Part shown: piece after piece, positions 52,004 to 59,016 of the stretch
Layout of the letters: every line of letters starts with the position of its first letter
How positions within the stretch are numbered: the stretch's first letter is position 1
NCBI GenBank assembly: GCA_025934485.1
Contig: JAICXX010000002.1
Coordinates: forward strand, 43,327-107,326
Direction of reading: 5' to 3'
Source: Chitinophagaceae bacterium
Lineage (GTDB): Bacteria; Bacteroidota; Bacteroidia; Chitinophagales; Chitinophagaceae
Length of the DNA: 64,000 nt
The notes under the pieces: model-generated
Seen by the model: the letters and a program-made list of their open reading frames with translations, nothing else
Told to the model about the DNA's origin: nothing
Database searches by the model: none
Program-made: the position numbers and the translations under genes

Positions 52004-52459
52004 ATGGCGTTCTTTCGTAAATGGGGGCTCTCCATCGGGATGCTTATCGTGATCATCGGAACGTTCTCGTATGGGATCTATAAGCGGAACGAGTGGAGAA
52101 AGGAACATGCGCTGATGGAGTTACGGGCGATTGAAGTGCCGAATGGCTGGGGATACGATATCCTGCGTGACGGGCAACCTTATTTCCACCAGGACAATAT
52201 ACCCGGTATCCCCGGACACCGGGTCTTCCGGACCAAAGAGGATGCGCTGGCAGTGGGAGAGCTCTTGTGTAACAAGATCAGGACGGGTCAGCTGCTGACG
52301 GTAACGGAGCAGGAGATGCGCAGTCTGCATGTATATATTCCGCCGGATACGACGATCGCTGCCGATTCTACGCGGTATGTGGATTCGGTGAAGGTCGCCA
52401 TGACGGCCGCCGCTGCCGCCAAAGCGAAAGCCAAAGATTCTTTAGGGAAGACTAAATAG
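52004..52459 (+). CDS. DUF4907 protein, membrane-anchored
   Basis: The 151 residues start with a membrane helix (LSIGMLIVIIGTFSYGIY) and carry the DUF4907 signature WGYDILRDGQPYFHQDNIPG, VFRTKEDALAVGELLCNKIR and the LTVTEQEMRSLHV end. DUF4907 proteins are small, of unknown role. This one is translationally linked to the Kelch gene (2-base gap) and ends with an Ala/Lys-rich tail. Confidence 0.9.
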   Translation: MAFFRKWGLSIGMLIVIIGTFSYGIYKRNEWRKEHALMELRAIEVPNGWGYDILRDGQPYFHQDNIPGIPGHRVFRTKEDALAVGELLCNKIRTGQLLTVTEQEMRSLHVYIPPDTTIAADSTRYVDSVKVAMTAAAAAKAKAKDSLGKTK

Positions 52460-52482
52460 CGTTATTACTTGATATTTTTTGG

Positions 52483-52515
52483 CCCCGCGCAAGGATTGCG
52501 CGGGGTTCTTTATTT
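52483..52515 (+). terminator. Terminator of the Kelch-DUF4907 transcript
   Basis: Stem CCCCGCGCAA (52483-52492) with TTGCGCGGGG (52496-52505), loop GGA, then TTCTTTATTT. Confidence 0.85.
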
Positions 52516-52544
52516 GGAGCCGCTGGAATCTTCTGCTATCTTTA
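52513..52544 (+). promoter_or_regulatory. Promoter of the M1 peptidase gene, close to the ATG
   Basis: TTTG (52513-52516), 20 bases, TATCTTTA (52537-52544). The final base differs from the TAnnTTTG consensus. Four bases later is the ATG (52549), so the message may have no leader. Confidence 0.5.
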
Positions 52545-52548
52545 GCCT

Positions 52549-55161
52549 ATGAGAAACATGAGTAAGGTTCTATTCACGCTCCTGCTTGCCCTACCAGCCG
52601 GAGAGTTATCGGCGCAGACTACGCCCGCTTCGCATTACGATCAGCATAAGGCATTCGATCCGCTTTTTTATTCTACCGGTAGTACCGTTTACCGCAGTGC
52701 GAGTGGTGCGCCGGGGGATAAGTATTGGACGAACAAGGTCGATTACTCGATCCATACGACGCTCGACACGACGGCGCATTCTTTGAGCGGGGAGGTCACT
52801 GTAGCCTACACCAACAACAGCCCCGACGAGCTGCCTTTTTTGTGGATGCAGCTGGATCAGAATATCTACCGGGAGGATTCGCGCGGCGAGGCCGTTAACC
52901 CGGTGACCGGCGGCCGTTGGTCGAACAAGAATTTTACGAAGGGTGACGAGATCAGGTCCGTGACGATCCTGCGGCCCGACGGCAAGGAAGTGAAGGCCGA
53001 TTATGTGATCTCGGATACGCGGATGCAGGTCATTTTGCCGGAGGCCTTACGGGCGGCGGGCGGGACGGTCCGGTTCCGGATCAACTATGGTTTCTCCATT
53101 CCCGAATATGGTACGGACCGGATGGGCCGGCAGCATGTGGGTGAGGGATGGATCTATGAGATCGCGCAGTGGTATCCGCGGATGGAGGTCTATGACGACA
53201 TCAATGGCTGGAATGTGATGCCGTATTTGGGACAGGGTGAGTTCTACCTGGATTATGGCAATATCGATTATACGATCACGGCGCCGTCCGATCTGGTCGT
53301 AGTAGGATCGGGGGAGCTGCTGAACCCAGCGGAGGTGTTGACACCGGCGCAGATCGGCCGGTTAGCCAAGGCCAGGGAAAGTGACAAGACGGTATTCATC
53401 AAGACAGCGGATGAGGTGAAAGCCGGCACCGCGCATCTGTCCAAGGCGACGCTTACCTGGCATTTCCGGTGCAACCAGACCCGCGATGTGGCCTGGGCGG
53501 CGTCCAGGGCATTCATCTGGGATGCCGCGCGGATCAATCTGCCGGGTGGGAAAAAGGCCCTGGCGCAAAGCGTTTATCCCGAGGAGGCGGCGGATGCCAA
53601 GGCCTGGGGCCGGAGTACGGAATTCGTCAAGGGTTGTATCCAGCTCTATTCGGAGCAGTGGTATCCGTTTACTTATCCGGTGGCCACCAATGTGGCGGGG
53701 CTGGTAAATGGGATGGAATATCCCGGGATCGTCTTCTGTTCTTCGGGTGAGCGTGGCGGTGGGCTTTGGGAGGTCACCAACCACGAATTCGGTCACAACT
53801 GGTTCCCGATGATCGTGGGATCCAATGAACGGAAGTACGCCTGGATGGATGAGGGCTTCAACACCTTCATCAATGGCGTCGATACCAAGGTCTTCAATAA
53901 CGGGGAGTTCTATCATAAAGAGGATGCACAAAGAGCAGCGGGGTATATGTTCGGCGACAAGAGCGAGGCGATCTTTACCATTCCCGATGTCATCCAGGGC
54001 AATAACCTGGGTGTCGCGGCTTATATGAAGCCGTCCATGGCGCTTGAGCTGCTGCGGAAATACGTGCTGGGTGAAAAGCGGTTCGACTATGCGTTCCGCA
54101 CCTATATCCGCCGCTGGGCGTTCAAGCATCCTACGCCGTGGGATTTCTTCCGGACGATGGAGAATGCGGGCGGCGAGGACCTGGGATGGTTCTGGCGGGG
54201 TTGGATCCTGAACAATTGGAAGCTGGACCAGGGAGTGAAAGGGGTGAAATATGTCGACAACGATCCTGGCAAGGGGGCGATCATCACGATCGAAAACCTG
54301 GAGGAGATGGCGATGCCGGTGGTGATGGCGATCCAGCAGGAGAATGGCAAGATCGATACGCTGCAGCTGCCGGTGGAGATCTGGCAGCATGGCCCCGAGA
54401 AGGCTTTCGCGTATCCGTCGACGTCCAAGATTAAATCCATTACCATCGATCCGGAACATAATTTCCCGGATATCAACCCCGCCAATAATATCTGGACGGG
54501 TCAGGCGCCGGAACGGCCCGTTCCGCCGGGTGTCTCCGCGAATGATGTCATCGGCAAATACCTGACGGCCTTAGGCGGCAAGGACAAGCTCCTCGCGGTC
54601 AAAGACCTCGAGACGGTTGCCACGGCGTCGGTACAGGGACAGAAGGTGGTAACGACCCATCGTTTCGTGAGCCCGGACAATATGTTGCTGGAGATCGATC
54701 TGCCGGATATGAACAATACGCATGCCTTGCGGCTGCTGGTAAAGGGCGACAGCATCAGTCTTTCACAAATGGGGCAGAATCCCCCGCTGGATGAAGACAT
54801 GCGGAAGGACATCAAGGAAGAGGTGTCGCCTTTCCCCGAACTGAACTTTTCCAGGGAAGGGTATAAGACCGAGCTGACGAGCATCAAGAACATCAACGGC
54901 AAGGACGTCTATGAGCTCAAGGTCACGGACCCGGGTGGGAAGACCTCGTTCTACTATTATGATCTTGCTACCGGGCTGCGTACCCGGCTCGTCAAGAACT
55001 CGAGCCAGGGCCAGACCACTACCGATTATAGCGATTACCGGACCGTGGATGGCATTCAATTTCCCTGGCATGTCGATGACAACCAGGGCGAGATCGATCT
55101 GGATATGACGATGCAGAGTGTAAAGGTCAATAGCGGCCTTACGGCCGCCGACCTCAAGTAA
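52549..55161 (+). CDS. M1 family metallopeptidase with a C-terminal extra domain
   Basis: An 870-residue exported zinc peptidase. A signal peptide (about 4-23, ending SAQT) is followed by the M1 body: GMEYP (substrate-binding exopeptidase-type motif, near residue 388), HEFGH (zinc ligands and catalytic Glu, near 411) and downstream the third ligand in WMDEGFNTF. From about residue 665 (VSANDVIGKYLTALGGKDK) there is a beta-rich domain resembling outer-membrane lipoprotein-sorting (LolA-like) modules, ending SDYRTVDGIQFPWHV. The ATG at 52558 is an alternative start. It cleaves N-terminal residues from peptides. It is convergent with the GCS2 ligase gene. Confidence 0.93.
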   Translation: MRNMSKVLFTLLLALPAGELSAQTTPASHYDQHKAFDPLFYSTGSTVYRSASGAPGDKYWTNKVDYSIHTTLDTTAHSLSGEVTVAYTNNSPDELPFLWMQLDQNIYREDSRGEAVNPVTGGRWSNKNFTKGDEIRSVTILRPDGKEVKADYVISDTRMQVILPEALRAAGGTVRFRINYGFSIPEYGTDRMGRQHVGEGWIYEIAQWYPRMEVYDDINGWNVMPYLGQGEFYLDYGNIDYTITAPSDLVVVGSGELLNPAEVLTPAQIGRLAKARESDKTVFIKTADEVKAGTAHLSKATLTWHFRCNQTRDVAWAASRAFIWDAARINLPGGKKALAQSVYPEEAADAKAWGRSTEFVKGCIQLYSEQWYPFTYPVATNVAGLVNGMEYPGIVFCSSGERGGGLWEVTNHEFGHNWFPMIVGSNERKYAWMDEGFNTFINGVDTKVFNNGEFYHKEDAQRAAGYMFGDKSEAIFTIPDVIQGNNLGVAAYMKPSMALELLRKYVLGEKRFDYAFRTYIRRWAFKHPTPWDFFRTMENAGGEDLGWFWRGWILNNWKLDQGVKGVKYVDNDPGKGAIITIENLEEMAMPVVMAIQQENGKIDTLQLPVEIWQHGPEKAFAYPSTSKIKSITIDPEHNFPDINPANNIWTGQAPERPVPPGVSANDVIGKYLTALGGKDKLLAVKDLETVATASVQGQKVVTTHRFVSPDNMLLEIDLPDMNNTHALRLLVKGDSISLSQMGQNPPLDEDMRKDIKEEVSPFPELNFSREGYKTELTSIKNINGKDVYELKVTDPGGKTSFYYYDLATGLRTRLVKNSSQGQTTTDYSDYRTVDGIQFPWHVDDNQGEIDLDMTMQSVKVNSGLTAADLK

Positions 55162-55247
55162 CGCCCCTTCGGGCTTTGCGTAAAATGTAGCCCTCGGGGC
55201 GTTACGAGCTAACGATGGGCCTTCGGCCGACCGGCCCCAGGCCGGTC
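55158..55247. terminator. GC-rich hairpins between two convergent genes, probable two-way terminator
   Basis: GTAACGCCCC (55158-55167) pairs with GGGGCGTTAC (55196-55205), with an inner pair GGGCT/AGCCC. Next to it is GACCGGCC (55229-55236) with GGCCGGTC (55240-55247). No T-run follows either arm, so Rho-independent termination is not proven. Confidence 0.5.
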
Positions 55248-55255
55248 TATAGAAA

Positions 55256-56368
55256 CTACGTTCCTGCCAGGAACTGGCCGTGAATATAGTCCACCACGCT
55301 GAGGAGGCTGCCGGTTTCGGCGAAGACCTTGAGCTGGCGGTCGGCACCGGTGCCCGTTTCGAGCATATGTTCCGCGTAGTGCGCGGCTGCACGGCAGCCG
55401 AGCGGGTCGACGACATCGTCGATGAAGTCCAGCAGCTCGTAAATGAGGACGCGTGTATTGACCTCCTCTTCCTTGCCGAAATCGATGAGGTGGCCGTCGA
55501 TGCCATAGCGGCTTGCGCGCCATTTGTTCTCATTGATCAGGGCCCGGGAGTACTGGATATAGTTCATGTTCAGGGAGCGCAGCTTGTAGATCTTGGCGCA
55601 TATGCTCTGGAAGAGGGCGGCGATGCAGATGGTCTCATCGACCGTCATAGGGACGTCGCAGATGCGGAATTCCACCGTATTGAAAAAAGGATGGACGCGG
55701 AGATCCCACCAGATCTTTTTGGCGTTGTCGATGCTGTTCGTTTTGACCAGCAGCTTCACGAAATTATCGTAGGCCTCGATGCTTTCGAAGGTTTCGGGTA
55801 TGCCTGTCCGGGGGAATTTGTCGAAGACCTTGGTCCGGTAGGATTTATAACCCGTTTGGCGGCCTTCCCAAAAAGGAGAATTCGTGCTGAGCGCGTAGAT
55901 ATGCGGCAGGAAATAGCGGGTGGAGTTGGCGATGTGGTTGGCCATCTCGCGGCTTTCCATACCGACATGGACGTGCAGACCGAAGATGAGGTTGCTGCGG
56001 GCTGCTTCCTGCAGTTCATTGACGATCTCGTTGTAGCGGACGTGTTCGGTGATGAGCTGGTGTTCCCAATGGCTAAAAGGATGCGTCCCTGCGGCGCCGA
56101 CGTGAAAGCCCAGGTCACCCGCGATGCGGCTGATGGTGCTGCGGAGGGTGGAGACGTCGCGGCGGGCTTCGTCGACATCGCGGCAGATATCGGTTCCGAC
56201 CTCTACCACGGCCTGGTGCATCTCCGCTTTGACCTTGTCGCGGATGATCTTTTGCCCTTCAGTGACGATCTTTTGTTCGTGGCTTTTAAGCTCCCGGCTT
56301 TGCGGGTCGATGACCATGTATTCTTCTTCGATTCCCAGCGTGAAATTGCGATAGTTGATTTCTGCCAT
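55256..56368 (-). CDS. Carboxylate-amine ligase (GCS2 / YbdK type)
   Basis: A 370-residue enzyme of the glutamate-cysteine ligase 2 family. GIEEEYMVIDP near residue 12 is the diagnostic ATP/metal motif. HQAVVEVGTDICRDVDEAR and GTHPFSHWEHQLITEHVRYN follow, then FGLHVHVGM, WWDLRVHPFFNTVEFRICDV (Arg-rich acyl site) and FQSICAKIYKLRS. The family joins a carboxylate to an amine using ATP via an acyl-phosphate; substrates vary (glutamate-cysteine in some, unknown in most). It is downstream (27 bases) of an ATP-grasp gene and an esterase on the same strand. Confidence 0.9.
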   Translation of the reverse strand: MAEINYRNFTLGIEEEYMVIDPQSRELKSHEQKIVTEGQKIIRDKVKAEMHQAVVEVGTDICRDVDEARRDVSTLRSTISRIAGDLGFHVGAAGTHPFSHWEHQLITEHVRYNEIVNELQEAARSNLIFGLHVHVGMESREMANHIANSTRYFLPHIYALSTNSPFWEGRQTGYKSYRTKVFDKFPRTGIPETFESIEAYDNFVKLLVKTNSIDNAKKIWWDLRVHPFFNTVEFRICDVPMTVDETICIAALFQSICAKIYKLRSLNMNYIQYSRALINENKWRASRYGIDGHLIDFGKEEEVNTRVLIYELLDFIDDVVDPLGCRAAAHYAEHMLETGTGADRQLKVFAETGSLLSVVDYIHGQFLAGT

Positions 56369-56395
56369 TGGATAAATTTAGTGGGAAAAGGTGAA

Positions 56396-57364
56396 TTATT
56401 CACCGGTGAGCGGCTGGTGTGTCACGCTTTTTTTGAGATAGTGGCCCCAGGTGAGGTTGTCGACTCCGTCCTGATGGGCCATGGCTCTTTCGATGGCGTA
56501 GTCGGCGGCGGTCTCCACGACCCATTGAAAATTCTCTTCGCCTACGCTGGACTTTTCGGCGTCGGGAGCGGGGTTGCAGAAGTCGATCGCATACGGGATG
56601 CCATCGCGTATGGCCAGCTCGACGGTATTGAAGTCATAGCCCAGCCAGGCGTTGATGCGGAGCACGATCTCTTCCATCTCCTGCAGTCTTTCCGCGGTGG
56701 GATTGAAGTCGGCAGAATAGCGGAGGTGATGGGGATTACGCGGTTCATAGGGCATGATGCGTACATATTTGCCGCCGATGCAATAACAGCGGTAATATTC
56801 GGTGAAGACGATCTCCTCCTGTAACAACATGACGAGCTGTCCTGTTTCGCCATGGCGTTGATAGAACTCTTCCGCGTTATGCAGCTTATACACGTTCTTC
56901 CAGCCGCCGCCGGCAAAGGGTTTCATATAGGCAGGGAATCCCACATAGCGGAAGATCGTTTCCCAATCCAGCGGGAAGGCGAGGTTGGAGAACGACTGGT
57001 CGCTTGTATCGGGGGGCAGCTCGCGCGAGGGAAGGATAACGGTCTTGGGTACCGGAATGCCGATAGTTTCCGCGAGGCAGTTGTTGTAGAATTTTTCGTC
57101 AGCGCTCCACCAGAAGGGGTTGTTGATCACGGCGGCGCCGGTGAGCGCCGCATTTTTCAGCCAGGCGCGGTAGAAGGGGACATCCTGGGAGATGCGGTCG
57201 ATGATCACGGCATAGCCGGAGTGTTCCGCCTGGATGACCTTATCGATGCGAACGGGTTCGGCGGTGATGCCGGCGATATTCCTGCGATTGACGGCTTCGA
57301 TGAAAGCCATGGGGAAAGATCTTTCGCGGCCGTAGAGAATACCTATTTTTTTGTTGGCAGACAT
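56396..57364 (-). CDS. ATP-grasp ligase (RimK-like)
   Basis: A 322-residue ATP-grasp enzyme. Visible are an N-terminal IGILYGRERSFPMAFIEAVN domain, AVINNPFWWSADEKFYNN, and the ATP-grasp core: FPAYMKPFAGGGWKNVYKL (phosphate loop), LLQEEIVFTEYYRCYCIGG and LGYDFNTVELAIRDGIPYAI followed by DFCNPAPD (metal-binding E/N). It forms a peptide or amide bond from ATP. It lies between the esterase gene (3-base gap upstream) and GCS2 (27-base gap downstream). Substrates unknown. Confidence 0.88.
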   Translation of the reverse strand: MSANKKIGILYGRERSFPMAFIEAVNRRNIAGITAEPVRIDKVIQAEHSGYAVIIDRISQDVPFYRAWLKNAALTGAAVINNPFWWSADEKFYNNCLAETIGIPVPKTVILPSRELPPDTSDQSFSNLAFPLDWETIFRYVGFPAYMKPFAGGGWKNVYKLHNAEEFYQRHGETGQLVMLLQEEIVFTEYYRCYCIGGKYVRIMPYEPRNPHHLRYSADFNPTAERLQEMEEIVLRINAWLGYDFNTVELAIRDGIPYAIDFCNPAPDAEKSSVGEENFQWVVETAADYAIERAMAHQDGVDNLTWGHYLKKSVTHQPLTGE

Positions 57365-57367
57365 ATA

Positions 57368-58087
57368 TTATGATTTGTCGATGAGCGAAAGATAATGGGG
57401 GAACATCTCTTTCCATACGGGCCAGTCGTGGTCGCGGTCCGGTCGGATGTCCAGCCAGTGGGGTATCGATTTGGCGGTGAGCAGACGGCTCATCCATTCG
57501 TTTTGTCCGCGGCAGATATCGCGCTGCGCTGTGCCGAGGACAATCCCCATTTGCCAAAGCGCGGGCTCGGTGGCGCCGGGGATGAAGTCTACGGGATTGT
57601 TGAAATAGATATTGTCGTCGTAGTAACCATCTGTAAAGGAGCGGATATCGAAGATGCCGCTCATCGAAAAGCAGTAACCGGCGAGATTGGGATGGCGGAA
57701 GGCGAAGTTGGCGGCGTGATAGCCGCCGAAGCTGCAGCCGGCCAGGGCGATGCGCGGGTGGCCGGTCTCGTAGGTGGCGCGGGGTACGATGTCTTCCAGG
57801 ATCAGCTTGTCGTACAAGGTGTGTTGCCATGCGCGCCCGGCCGGGGCGATGGATTTATTGTACCAGGAAGCGGCGTCGAGGCTATCCGGGCAATAGATCT
57901 TGACTTTTCCCGTTTCGAGAAACCAGCGGGCGGTCTCGATTAGGCCCTGGTCCTTGTTCTGGTAATAGCTTCCGCGGGAAGTAGGGAAGAGGATCACGGG
58001 ATAGCCTGCGTGGCCGAACACGAGCATTTCGAAGTCATGGCCGATGGCCGGCGAATGCCATTTGTGATATGTCTCGTCGAGATCCAT
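57368..58087 (-). CDS. Esterase-like alpha/beta hydrolase
   Basis: A 239-residue hydrolase of the putative-esterase type. The nucleophile elbow is AGCSFGGYHA (Ser in GxSxG), the family start is WHSPAIGHDFEMLVFGHAG, then GSYYQNKDQGLI and the C-terminal His in DHDWPVWKEMFPHY. It may release a product or an acyl carrier from the ligase pair. It is the first gene of this leftward operon, so all three are co-transcribed. Confidence 0.88.
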   Translation of the reverse strand: MDLDETYHKWHSPAIGHDFEMLVFGHAGYPVILFPTSRGSYYQNKDQGLIETARWFLETGKVKIYCPDSLDAASWYNKSIAPAGRAWQHTLYDKLILEDIVPRATYETGHPRIALAGCSFGGYHAANFAFRHPNLAGYCFSMSGIFDIRSFTDGYYDDNIYFNNPVDFIPGATEPALWQMGIVLGTAQRDICRGQNEWMSRLLTAKSIPHWLDIRPDRDHDWPVWKEMFPHYLSLIDKS

Positions 58088-58132
58088 TTTTCACGGAAGC
58101 GGCCTTAACGGCGGGTTTCCATTTCAAATTAC

Positions 58133-58140
58133 TATTTTTG
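58133..58140 (+). promoter_or_regulatory. -7 box (TATTTTTG) of the second esterase gene
   Basis: Exact TAnnTTTG match ending 5 bases before the ATG at 58146, again implying a leaderless message. No clean -33 box. Confidence 0.45.
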
Positions 58141-58145
58141 GCGCT

Positions 58146-58961
58146 ATGCTGAGAGAAAAGACCAGGAATATTTTGTGTGAGAGCAAGTCTTTACGATCCC
58201 AATTCCTTGACAGAACCGTACAGGTGGACAGCTATTGGCCGGGCGGGATGCCGGAGGATCTTTCCACGGTGAGCCTGCTGTTGTTCAACGATGGACAGGA
58301 TCTGGACCGCATGGGTTTTTCCGATCTCCTGGGTGTCTTACACGACCGTGGGTGTTTGCGGCCGCTCGTGTGTATCGGTATTCATGCCGGGCCTGATCGC
58401 AAGCTGGAATATGGGACGGCCGGGAGGCCCGATTACCAGGGATGGGGCGCGAAGGCGGATGTGTATACCCGTTTTATCTTCGAGGAGCTGTTGCCGGCCA
58501 TCCGGGAGTGGTACCCGGCGCCTTCGTTCCGGGAGAAGGCCTTTGCGGGGTTTAGTCTCGGTGCGTTGAGTGCGATGGATATCGTATGGCAGCATCCCGA
58601 AGAGTTTGCCAGGGCGGGTCTTTTCAGCGGCAGCTTTTGGTGGCGGACGAAGAGTAAGGATGACTCTGCCTTCAATGAGGCTACGGACCGGATCATGCAT
58701 GCTGCTGTGCGCCGCGGCGGATATTATCCCTGGTTGAAATTCTTTTTTGAATGTGGTACGCAGGACGAGACCGAAGATCGCAATCACAACGGGGTGATCG
58801 ATTCCATCGACGATGTGCAGGATCTGATCAGGGAGCTGACGGGCAAGGGATATGATCCCCGGCTGGATATCCGTTACCTGGAGATGCCGGGAGGGAAGCA
58901 CGATGTCGAGACCTGGGCGAGGGCGATGCCGGAGTTCTTGTTGTGGGGATGGGGCAAATGA
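58146..58961 (+). CDS. Esterase-like protein with a calcium-loop-like insert
   Basis: A 271-residue alpha/beta hydrolase of the Fes/putative-esterase family: an N-terminal SLLLFNDGQDLDRMG, CIGIHAGPDRKLEYG, the nucleophile elbow FAGFSLGALSAMD, and a C-terminal His in GGKHDVETWARAMPEFLLWG. An EF-hand-like segment DRNHNGVIDSID (near 218-229) could bind a metal. It is divergent from the esterase-ATP-grasp-GCS2 operon (58 bases apart) and probably works with it. Confidence 0.88.
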   Translation: MLREKTRNILCESKSLRSQFLDRTVQVDSYWPGGMPEDLSTVSLLLFNDGQDLDRMGFSDLLGVLHDRGCLRPLVCIGIHAGPDRKLEYGTAGRPDYQGWGAKADVYTRFIFEELLPAIREWYPAPSFREKAFAGFSLGALSAMDIVWQHPEEFARAGLFSGSFWWRTKSKDDSAFNEATDRIMHAAVRRGGYYPWLKFFFECGTQDETEDRNHNGVIDSIDDVQDLIRELTGKGYDPRLDIRYLEMPGGKHDVETWARAMPEFLLWGWGK

Positions 58962-58968
58962 TTTTACG

Positions 58969-58997
58969 AAAAAACCCGGCCGAGGCCGGGTTTTTTT
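58969..58997. terminator. Bidirectional terminator
   Basis: Six A, stem CCCGGCC (58975-58981) with GGCCGGG (58984-58990), then seven T. It ends both the second esterase gene (plus) and the receptor gene (minus). Confidence 0.9.
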
Positions 58998-59016
58998 ATG
59001 CGCCGGATCTTTGTTT

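Noticed and set aside
55280..56824. Open frame of 514 codons on the plus strand
   Set aside because: Antisense to the GCS2 and ATP-grasp genes; composition is low-complexity and no domain is visible.
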